Assembly: GCA_019237175.1 (NCBI GenBank)
Contig: JAFAHP010000511.1
Coordinates: 1-6,563 of the forward strand
Source: Alphaproteobacteria bacterium
GTDB lineage: Bacteria; Pseudomonadota; Alphaproteobacteria; ATCC43930; CGMCC-115725
Direction: 5' to 3'
DNA: 6,563 nt
The position numbers and the translations under genes were made by a program. Shown here one piece after another: positions 1 to 5,228 of this stretch (positions within the stretch are counted from its first letter, which is position 1; each line of letters opens with the position of its first letter). The notes under the pieces were generated by a model. It did no database searches, was not told the DNA's origin, and saw only the letters and a list, made by a program, of their open reading frames with translations.

Positions 1-1
1 G

Positions 2-169
2 CTTTTCGACCAGGCGGCACAGCAGCGGCGAACGCTCGCCCATGACATGACGACGGCGACCTTGTCGTTTCTAGCCACCTTGTCGCCAGAGCAGCGCTCC
101 CGGTTCGTCAAAGAGATGCATCAGCGGCCCCGACCGTGGTCGCCGCCCGCGCACGAAGCGGCGCGCTAG
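2..169 (+). CDS. C-terminal fragment of a Spy/CpxP-like or metal-resistance periplasmic protein
   Basis: The frame is open from the left edge and ends at TAG 167-169, giving the last 55 codons of a gene that begins outside the window. The visible protein is a charged helix (LFDQAAQQRRTLAHDM) followed by ATLSPEQRSRF and a proline- and basic-rich tail ending in HEAAR. The pattern LSPEQRxRF near the C-terminus is typical of the second LTxxQ motif of Spy/CpxP periplasmic chaperones, and of the related metal-resistance or heavy-metal-sensor proteins. Those proteins are small, helical and exported, and they respond to envelope or metal stress. The N-terminus, where a signal peptide would lie, is missing, so export cannot be confirmed. 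The gene converges on the upp operon. The family assignment rests on one short motif and the helical character; that this is a real gene end is more certain than its family. Confidence 0.6.
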   Translation, partial: LFDQAAQQRRTLAHDMTTATLSFLATLSPEQRSRFVKEMHQRPRPWSPPAHEAAR

Positions 170-193
170 GGTCCAATTCTGACAGACGATACG

Positions 194-313
194 CTCCCCT
201 CTTCTCGTCATGCCCGCGTGATCCCCCGGATCAAGTCCGGGGAGGCACCCGCGGGAGCCAACACCGCGCTCGCTGCCCTGGGTCCCCGCTTCGGCGGGCG
301 ACGAAAAGGGGAG
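194..313. repeat. Mosaic palindromic intergenic element (REP/MITE-like)
   Basis: This block of about 120 bp is built from nested inverted repeats. The outer arms are CTCCCCTCTTCTCGTC (194-209) and GACGAAAAGGGGAG (300-313), which match apart from a 2-nt length difference. Inside the left half, CCCGCG (213-218) pairs with CGCGGG (250-255) and encloses the perfect hairpin CCCCGGA (224-230), TCAAG, TCCGGGG (236-242). Inside the right half, GTCCCCGC (282-289), a TTCG loop and GCGGGCGAC (294-302) form a stem with one bulge. Hairpins of the type CCGGATCAAGTCCGG are abundant dispersed intergenic repeats in alphaproteobacterial genomes. The element lies between two convergent genes, a usual place for such repeats, and its hairpins may also act as a transcriptional boundary; I see no U-tract. 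Only one copy is in the window, so repetition elsewhere is inferred. Confidence 0.6.
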
Positions 314-388
314 TGAGGCACCATCTCTCTGGTTCCTGCCACAAGGATGCCGGAAAGGGCCGCACTGCAACCCTACGTCCTCATGGCG

Positions 389-1030
389 TCACCTGGTCCC
401 GAACAGGCGGTCGCCTGCATCGCCGAGGTCCGGCAGGATATAGCCGTGAGCGTCGAGGCAGCGGTCGAGGGCCGCCGCGACAATCGCGACCTCGGGGAAG
501 ATGCCCAGAACCGTGTCGACCCCCTCGGGAGCGGCGACCAGACAGACGAATTTGATCGAGCGCGCTTTCAGCTCGACAAGACGGGAGATTGCGGCAACCG
601 CTGAATTGCCGGTCGCGAGCATCGGGTCGACGAGGATGACATCGCGCTCCGCCAAATCGTCCGGCAGTTTCAAATAATATTCGACGGCCTGGAGAGTGCG
701 CGGTTCGCGATAGATTCCGATATGGCCGATCCGCGCCGAGGGCAGCAAGTCGATCATCCCGTCGAGAATCCCGTTGCCGGCGCGCAGGATCGAGACGAGG
801 CACAGTTTCTTGCCGGAGATGAGTGGAAAGCTGCCGCGTTCGAGCGGGGTCTCGATCTCGGTCGATTCGAGCGGCAGATCGCGCGTCGCTTCATAGGCCA
901 GCAGCAGGCTGATCTCGCGCAACAACCGGCGAAACTCCGCGGTCGACGTAATACGGTCGCGCATCAACGACAGTTTGTGCTGGACCAGCGGATGATCGAC
1001 GACGGTCAATCCCGCCCGCGGCTGCTTCAT
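389..1030 (-). CDS. upp: Uracil phosphoribosyltransferase (URC-operon type)
   Basis: This enzyme converts uracil and PRPP to UMP and pyrophosphate in the cytoplasm. The protein has 213 residues, the normal length for bacterial Upp, and aligns with the family over its whole length. Visible motifs are ILRAGNG at 81-87, GHIGIYREP at 102-110, the PRPP-binding loop VDPMLATGNSA at 134-144, FVCLVAAPEGV at 161-171, and the C-terminal uracil-binding segment YILPDLGDAGDRLFGT at 197-212. The ATG start is well supported: AAGGAGG ends 8 nt upstream. The gene follows URC4 by 27 nt on the same strand and is last in the operon, so its likely role is to commit uracil to the URC catabolic route by making UMP, though salvage is also possible. 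Several residues differ from typical salvage Upp: Asn in ILRAGNG, Asn in LATGNSA, and Asp201 in place of the usual Gly in the YIVPGLGD-type loop. Downstream lies the palindromic intergenic element. Confidence 0.95.
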   Translation of the reverse strand: MKQPRAGLTVVDHPLVQHKLSLMRDRITSTAEFRRLLREISLLLAYEATRDLPLESTEIETPLERGSFPLISGKKLCLVSILRAGNGILDGMIDLLPSARIGHIGIYREPRTLQAVEYYLKLPDDLAERDVILVDPMLATGNSAVAAISRLVELKARSIKFVCLVAAPEGVDTVLGIFPEVAIVAAALDRCLDAHGYILPDLGDAGDRLFGTR

Positions 1031-1057
1031 GCACGTTCCTCCTTGCGTAAGGTACGG

Positions 1058-2302
1058 TTAGAACAAGGTACCGTCGCTAACGATCGTGATCGGCGCGCTG
1101 CCGTCGCGGCGGTGCTCGAAGGCGATCTCTCGACCCGCCGCCCAGCTGCCACCTTCGAGCACGCAAGCAAGCGGAAACAGCGCTGCCGGCTTGCCGAGCC
1201 GGGCGCGAACTTCGGGTGCCAGGCGGTCGAGCAACGCCACGGTCAAGGCCCGCCACTCGACGACCGGCTCGCTGAACGGATCGAGCGGATGCGACAACAG
1301 GGACCTATCGCGGGGCCCGATGACCCCGCAGTCGAGGAACAAACCGCCATTTCTATATTCGGCGAGACCGGTCAACTCGTCGATCCCAGTAACCGGAACA
1401 CCCCCCGCTTCGAGCGGCTCGATCAGCGAATAAACGAGCCATTGCGAAAGCTTGTGGAAGGGGACAAAGCCATCGTCCGGCACCGAGCTGTGGCGTCCGC
1501 AATCGCCCAGCGGCACGCCGGCTAGGCTCGCCCGCGCCGGCCAGATCGGTCCCAAGGCCAGCAGCAAGGTCTGAAGCATACCATCGGCCGACATCTCCCC
1601 TCGATGCGCCCGCCAGTAATCGTAAAGGTTGCCAGGTCGTGCAGGCGCACCGAAGCGGGCTGGGTCGGCGGCCAAGACCCGACCCAACCGACGGAGCAAC
1701 GCCGCACGGCTGTCGAGGCCGAGCAACGGGTTCTCCGGTCGATGCTGAAACGCAGCAGCAAGCCGATCCGGTGTGACACGCGCCAGTGCGGCAGCGTCGG
1801 CGCGCCATGTCTCGGTCGGGTCGGTGGAAAACAAACCCTGTTGCATCGCCCGCAGGCTGGCCACCGCCAGCCCTTCGGAGCGGCCCCACACCTGCCCGGT
1901 CTCGGCCTCGTGGTAGCACCAGCCGCGTCCTGCTCCGGCATCGAGCAATACCGAGACGACCGCGAGGTCGATGCGGGCCCGCGCTCGCTCGGCGTCGTCA
2001 CCTTTGGCGGCAACAAGCGCCGCCCGATCGACGCCACCCACAGAAAAGTGCCGCCAGCGACTGTGGTAGGGCACCGCGAGATCGGGATAGCGCCGGCGGG
2101 TGATCGCGGCAACGCGGTCGGCCACCTCCCCGAGCCTTGCCAGATCAATCGCGAAATACCGGCCCTCACCGCGCGCGACCGCAGCAAACACGATCTCGCA
2201 ACGCTCGCGCACCGCGGCCGCGTTGAGCAGCGCCGCCGGCTTTTCTCCGGCGTTACTCGCCGAGAGAACGGCCCCTGACGCTTTGTAATTCCTCGGGGTC
2301 AC
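1058..2302 (-). CDS. URC4: URC4/urg3 family protein (DUF1688), uracil catabolism
   Basis: URC4 is required for uracil breakdown by the URC pathway in yeast and acts downstream of UMP formation; its exact reaction is not firmly known to me. The homologous part begins at about 2230 (AALLNAAAVRER) and runs to TAA 1058-1060. Family-typical segments, numbered from the GTG start used here, are VPYHSRWRHFSVGGVDR at about 77-93, NPLLGLDSRAALLRRLG at about 191-207, VPFHKLSQWLVYSLIEPLE at 280-298, LTGLAEYRNGGLFLD at 310-324, and LEGGSWAAGREIAFEHRR near 382-399. No signal peptide or membrane segment is evident, so it should be cytosolic. The start is uncertain. GTG 2302 (414 aa, weak AGG 5 nt upstream) overlaps the end of URC1 by about 50 bp. 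ATG 2362 would add 20 residues that look like out-of-frame URC1 sequence, and GTG 2212 would cut into the conserved N-terminus. The gene is flanked in the operon by URC1 and upp. Confidence 0.88.
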   Translation of the reverse strand: MTPRNYKASGAVLSASNAGEKPAALLNAAAVRERCEIVFAAVARGEGRYFAIDLARLGEVADRVAAITRRRYPDLAVPYHSRWRHFSVGGVDRAALVAAKGDDAERARARIDLAVVSVLLDAGAGRGWCYHEAETGQVWGRSEGLAVASLRAMQQGLFSTDPTETWRADAAALARVTPDRLAAAFQHRPENPLLGLDSRAALLRRLGRVLAADPARFGAPARPGNLYDYWRAHRGEMSADGMLQTLLLALGPIWPARASLAGVPLGDCGRHSSVPDDGFVPFHKLSQWLVYSLIEPLEAGGVPVTGIDELTGLAEYRNGGLFLDCGVIGPRDRSLLSHPLDPFSEPVVEWRALTVALLDRLAPEVRARLGKPAALFPLACVLEGGSWAAGREIAFEHRRDGSAPITIVSDGTLF

Positions 2303-3506
2303 GCACGCCTGCGGGCGCAAAATAACCCGCAGCCTTTTTTGCCTCGATCTCGACCGAGGCATCGAGCGGCACCAGGCGCTCCGGGATCGCCACTTGCTCG
2401 AGGATCTCGATGCCTTGCGCTTCGAGTGCGGCGCGCTTGATGTTCGACATCGACACCCAGCGGTGAATGCGGCGCACGCCAAGCCAGTGCAGGACATCCG
2501 GCATCAATTCCTGAAACCGCAAATCCTGCACGCCGGCAATACATTCGGTGCGGCGAAAATAGGTATCGGCGCGGTCCCCCCCGGGCTGCCGCTTGCGGGC
2601 GTTGTAGACGAGGAATTTTGTCACCTCGCCGAGCGCCCTCCCCTCTTTCCGGTTATAGACAATAATCCCGACCCCAGCCTGCTGTGCAGTCTCGATGCAC
2701 ACTTCGATGCCGTGGACCAGGTATGGCCGGCAAGTGCAGATGTCCGAGCCGAACACATCCGACCCGTTGCATTCGTCATGGACGCGGCAAGCAATCACGG
2801 TTGCGGGGGCTGCGAGCCGATTGACCTCGCCGAACAGATAGACTGTGGTCCCGCCGATGGGCGGCAGCAAGACCTCGAGATCCGGCCGCGTCACCAGTTC
2901 GGGAAACATCCCGCCGGTTTCCTCGAACAGGCTGCGGCGCAACTCACTCTCGGGGACACCAAAACGTGCGGCCAGCCCCGGCAAGTGCCAAACCGGGTCG
3001 ATCGCCACCTTGGTCACGCGGATCTCGCCATTGCTGTGCAGAACCCGTCCGTCGGCAGCCAAACCGCCCCCGGCGATCCGCTCACGAATTTCCGGCATCG
3101 CAATCCGGGCGGTGGTGACCGCGATTGTCGGCCGGACATCGACGCCAGCGCGGATCACATCGGCAAACACCTCGCCCACGAGATGTCCCCAAGGGTCGAG
3201 TGAGACGATCTTCGCCGGATCGCGCCATTGCAGGCTCGGGGCGATACGTGCCGCGGGTGCGGTATCGGTGAGATCCGGACGGTGGTCGCGCGCCAATGCT
3301 TTGGTCGCGACAGCGAGCGCCCGATAGACGCCATACGAGCCCGAATAGGACCCGATGGCGTTGCGCCGGTTCGGTTCGGCGGGGCTCGCCACCACCGGTC
3401 CGCGCTCAGCCGGATCGGCAGCCCCCCAATGTAGCGGGATCGTGTTGTGGCCCGCGCTCCCCGGATGTGAGGTCAGCCGTATGTGGCGCGGTATCGCCTG
3501 CTCCAT
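2253..3506 (-). CDS. URC1: GTP cyclohydrolase II-like URC1 protein, uracil catabolism
   Basis: This is a homologue of RibA-type GTP cyclohydrolase II that belongs to the URC1 group, which is needed for pyrimidine degradation rather than riboflavin synthesis. With the start at ATG 3506 it has 417 residues, about twice the length of E. coli RibA. An N-terminal region of about 220 residues (from HIRLTSHPG) is specific to this group, and the RibA-like domain forms the C-terminal half. The zinc motif C-x10-C-x-C is intact at C246, C257 and C259 (HDECNGSDVFGSDICTC). It is followed by YNRKEGRALGE (about 284-294), the counterpart of RibA RQEGRNIGL. Residues equivalent to the E. coli catalytic Tyr105, Asp126 and Arg128 appear kept as Y301, D328 and R330. 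The open frame runs upstream to 3734 without family similarity; ATG 3560 is the main alternative start, and neither has a strong Shine-Dalgarno site. It is the first gene of the operon and ends at TAA 2253-2255, overlapping or abutting URC4. Its substrate is inferred to be UMP or a derivative, not GTP. Confidence 0.9.
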   Translation of the reverse strand: MEQAIPRHIRLTSHPGSAGHNTIPLHWGAADPAERGPVVASPAEPNRRNAIGSYSGSYGVYRALAVATKALARDHRPDLTDTAPAARIAPSLQWRDPAKIVSLDPWGHLVGEVFADVIRAGVDVRPTIAVTTARIAMPEIRERIAGGGLAADGRVLHSNGEIRVTKVAIDPVWHLPGLAARFGVPESELRRSLFEETGGMFPELVTRPDLEVLLPPIGGTTVYLFGEVNRLAAPATVIACRVHDECNGSDVFGSDICTCRPYLVHGIEVCIETAQQAGVGIIVYNRKEGRALGEVTKFLVYNARKRQPGGDRADTYFRRTECIAGVQDLRFQELMPDVLHWLGVRRIHRWVSMSNIKRAALEAQGIEILEQVAIPERLVPLDASVEIEAKKAAGYFAPAGVRDPEELQSVRGRSLGE

Positions 3507-3606
3507 GTCCCGTTCTATCTCGTCCGCCGGCAAAAACCGATCCCAAAAGGTAGTGAACATGATCGCGCGCCGCAACGCCATCGCCAGCTTGGATCGCCGC
3601 GTATTC

Positions 3607-3621
3607 CACCGCTCCGCGGTG
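3607..3621. promoter_or_regulatory. Perfect inverted repeat in the divergent URC1 / small-gene promoter region
   Basis: CACCGC (3607-3612), TCC, GCGGTG (3616-3621) is a perfect 6-bp inverted repeat with a 3-nt centre. It lies about 100 bp before the URC1 start and about 80 bp before the GTG start of the divergent small gene. Its size and position would suit a dimeric regulator serving one or both directions, but no adjacent regulator gene and no second copy of the repeat are visible. A chance GC-rich palindrome is a real alternative. Confidence 0.25.
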
Positions 3622-3703
3622 AACACAAAGCTGGAAGCGAACCTTTCTCCTCGGCGCGCTGTTTCCTCAAAGTACAATGTCACCCAACTCAAGGAGAAAA
3701 TCT

Positions 3704-3970
3704 GTGAGACGTGCGCTGATCCTCGCAGTTCCATTGCTGGCGGCCGGCTTGGCCGGAGCGCCGGCTTATGCCGCGGGCTGCCTCAAGGGTGCGGTCGTCG
3801 GCGGTGTCGCCGGGCATTTTGCCGGTCACCACGGCTTACTCGGTGCCGGCGCGGGATGCGTGATCGGACATCACGAGGCCACCAAGCACGCGCGTGAGAG
3901 AGCGCAGATGCAACAGCAGCAGGGCAGCACCGGCGGCGACCATCAGATGCAGTCGAACTACGGCCGTTGA
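3704..3970 (+). CDS. Small exported Gly/His-rich protein with glycine-zipper-like segment
   Basis: The function is unknown. I place the start at GTG 3704 (88 aa) because AAGGAG at 3691-3696 stands 7 nt before it; ATG 3677 would put that site inside the gene and add nine residues before the signal peptide. From the GTG the protein begins MRRALILAVPLLAAGLAG and reaches a clear signal peptidase I site, AYA at 21-23, so it is probably periplasmic or envelope-associated. The mature part has glycine-zipper spacing (GAVVGGVAG, then GLLGAGAGCVIG), two cysteines (C26, C52) that could form a disulfide, and clustered histidines (H38, H42, H43, H56, H57, H62). The tail is hydrophilic and Gln-rich. C26, three residues after the cut site, could alternatively be read as a weak lipobox (AAGC). 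TACAAT at 3673-3678 is a plausible -10 box, but no good -35 is present. The gene is divergent from the URC operon and 100 bp before the radical SAM gene. Confidence 0.75.
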   Translation: MRRALILAVPLLAAGLAGAPAYAAGCLKGAVVGGVAGHFAGHHGLLGAGAGCVIGHHEATKHARERAQMQQQQGSTGGDHQMQSNYGR

Positions 3971-3971
3971 T

Positions 3972-4010
3972 CGCCGCTCACAATGACTTGATCGGCAAAA
4001 ATCAGCGGCG
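3972..4010 (+). terminator. Possible hairpin just after the small secreted-protein gene
   Basis: CGCCGCT (3972-3978) and AGCGGCG (4004-4010) can form a perfect 7-bp stem that starts 2 nt after the stop codon, with a 25-nt loop. A smaller alternative hairpin, TGAT (3989-3992) with ATCA (4001-4004), overlaps it. There is no T-run after the stem, so intrinsic termination is doubtful; it could instead protect the 3' end of the short messenger. If it does terminate transcription, the radical SAM gene needs its own promoter. Confidence 0.25.
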
Positions 4011-4070
4011 GAACGGGACCATCAGATTAAACTGCGCGGATCGGTCCTTAGCCGAGACGGGTCAGTCGTC

Positions 4071-4997
4071 ATGGATCCGCGCAAGTTTTGCGATCCGCTT
4101 GTCACCGCCGCGGGCGAGCGGCGCGCCCACGTCGCGCTGCGTGTGCTTGAAACGCTTTGGTTCAACACAGGCACGTTGTGCAATCTGACCTGCGGCCATT
4201 GCTATATCGAATCATCGCCAAAGAATGACCGCCTCGTTTATCTGAGCGCGGCCGAGGTGACCGAATACCTCGACGAAATCGCCGCCGCCGGCCTGGCAAC
4301 GCGTTTGGTCGGCTTCACCGGCGGCGAGCCGTTTATGAACCCCGAACTGCCGGCGATGCTGAACGGGGTTTTGGGCCGCGGCTTTGACGCGCTGGTGCTG
4401 ACCAACGCGATGAAGCCGATGGTCAAGTGCAAACCCGCGTTGCTGCAGCTCAAGGACCGCTATGGCGATCAGCTGACGATACGCGTCTCGATCGACCATT
4501 ACGGCCGAGCGGTTCACGAGGAAGAGCGCGGCAGACGCAGCTGGCAACCGACGATCGACGGGTTTTGCTGGCTCGCCCGCAACGGGTTCTCGGTGCATGT
4601 CGCGAGCCGCCGGCTGTCGGGCGAGTCGGAAGCTGAAATCCGGGCCGGTTTTGCACGACTGTTCGCCGAACTCGACGTCGCGATCGACGCCGCCGATCCC
4701 GTGCGATTGATCGTCTTCCCGGAGATGGATGCCAGTGCCGATGTTCCCGAAATTACCGAAGCATGCTGGGGAATCCTCGGGAAATCGCCGCAGAGTGTGA
4801 TGTGCGCGTCCTCGCGCATGGTGGTCAAACGCAAAGGGGAAGCGCGCCCGGTGGTTCTCGCGTGCACCTTGCTGCCCTATGACGATCGCTTTGAGCTTGG
4901 CCCGACCCTTGCCTCGGCAAGCGGTGCGGTGCCGCTCAATCACCCGCATTGCGCCAAATTCTGCGTGCTCGGCGGCGGCGCCTGCAGCCGGCGCTGA
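4071..4997 (+). CDS. Radical SAM enzyme of unassigned function, with C-terminal cysteine cluster
   Basis: This is a 308-residue cytoplasmic radical SAM protein. The cluster motif CNLTCGHC is at C37, C41 and C44 (C-x3-C-x2-C) and should hold the 4Fe-4S cluster that cleaves S-adenosylmethionine. The SAM-binding GGEP motif is at 84-87 within VGFTGGEPFMNPEL. LVLTNAM and LTIRVSIDHY follow the expected barrel strands. Outside the radical SAM motif are C232, C245, C265, C294, C298 and C305; the end reads HPHCAKFCVLGGGACSRR and may bind a second Fe-S cluster, like SPASM or twitch domains. Segments such as ETLWFNTGTLCN and FPEMDASADVPEITEACWG are ones I associate with a conserved alphaproteobacterial radical SAM family without known substrate. 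ATG 4071 has only a weak GACGGG-like site upstream, but conserved sequence begins within 30 residues of it. It stands alone on the strand; no maturase partner or obvious substrate gene is adjacent. Enzyme class is certain, substrate unknown. Confidence 0.9.
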   Translation: MDPRKFCDPLVTAAGERRAHVALRVLETLWFNTGTLCNLTCGHCYIESSPKNDRLVYLSAAEVTEYLDEIAAAGLATRLVGFTGGEPFMNPELPAMLNGVLGRGFDALVLTNAMKPMVKCKPALLQLKDRYGDQLTIRVSIDHYGRAVHEEERGRRSWQPTIDGFCWLARNGFSVHVASRRLSGESEAEIRAGFARLFAELDVAIDAADPVRLIVFPEMDASADVPEITEACWGILGKSPQSVMCASSRMVVKRKGEARPVVLACTLLPYDDRFELGPTLASASGAVPLNHPHCAKFCVLGGGACSRR

Positions 4998-5047
4998 CGG
5001 TTCCGGTTTCGGGCGCACGGCGCACGTCGTGTAAACCATCGCCGGGC

Positions 5048-5110
5048 CCGGCCGATAAAGGATTGTCGAACGCAGAGTGATGCACGAGGCGCCAAAGGGC
5101 TATCGGCCGG
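5048..5110. repeat. Ten-base inverted repeat in the radical SAM / MarR-GNAT gap
   Basis: CCGGCCGATA (5048-5057) is perfectly complemented by TATCGGCCGG (5101-5110), with 43 nt between the arms. The left arm also overlaps the 12-bp perfect palindrome GCCGGGCCCGGC (5041-5052). The structure sits 50 to 113 nt after the radical SAM stop codon. It could be a transcript-end hairpin or the remnant of a small repeat; I see no T-run and no coding signal. The rest of the 4998-5213 gap holds only a short GC stem at 5136-5149 and the promoter described next. Confidence 0.35.
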
Positions 5111-5170
5111 CACCATGGGCTCATCGAATCACCCGCCCCGTCCACGGGGTGCTTTGCGCACGGCTATTCG

Positions 5171-5199
5171 TTGACTGAGTCAAATTATTCCTTGATAAT
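5171..5199 (+). promoter_or_regulatory. Sigma70-type promoter with embedded operator palindrome, upstream of MarR-GNAT
   Basis: TTGACT (5171-5176) and GATAAT (5194-5199) are separated by exactly 17 nt and make a near-consensus promoter reading toward the MarR-GNAT gene. The -35 box is one arm of the perfect palindrome TTGACT-G-AGTCAA (5171-5183). A second inverted repeat, ATTAT (5184-5188) and ATAAT (5195-5199), spans the spacer and the -10 box. A regulator bound to either palindrome would block RNA polymerase. MarR proteins commonly repress their own promoter through such sites, so autorepression is the natural inference. The start of transcription would fall near 5205-5207. Confidence 0.72.
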
Positions 5200-5228
5200 G
5201 GCAAGGTTCTCCTGTGGGACCGATGCCG

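Noticed and set aside
136..555. 139-codon open frame on the + strand across the intergenic element and the upp 3' end
   Set aside because: It runs through the palindromic repeat and then antisense to upp; its product is Arg/Pro/Gly-rich with no domain.
722..1525. 267-codon open frame on the + strand
   Set aside because: It lies opposite upp and URC4, whose products match known families across their length. The shadow protein is rich in Arg, Gln and Asp, as expected of an antisense frame in GC-rich DNA.
2394..3203. 269-codon open frame on the + strand
   Set aside because: It is antisense to the well-conserved URC1 catalytic domain and shows no recognisable motif or plausible ribosome-binding site.
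3673..3678. TACAAT as a full promoter for the small exported protein
   Set aside because: It is a fair -10 box at a suitable distance, but no -35-like hexamer occurs 16-18 nt upstream, so I mention it only under the gene.
3507..3734. N-terminal extension of URC1 up to ATG 3734
   Set aside because: The extra 76 codons show no family similarity and overlap the ribosome-binding site and start of the divergent small gene. Conserved URC1 sequence begins a few residues after ATG 3506.
4212..5039. 275-codon open frame on the - strand
   Set aside because: It is antisense to the radical SAM gene, whose cysteine motifs are certain; the composition is that of a reading-frame shadow.
5136..5149. CCCCG-TCCA-CGGGG hairpin as an intrinsic terminator of the radical SAM gene
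   Set aside because: The stem is only 5 bp, is about 140 nt after the stop codon, and has no T-run (only CTTT downstream).
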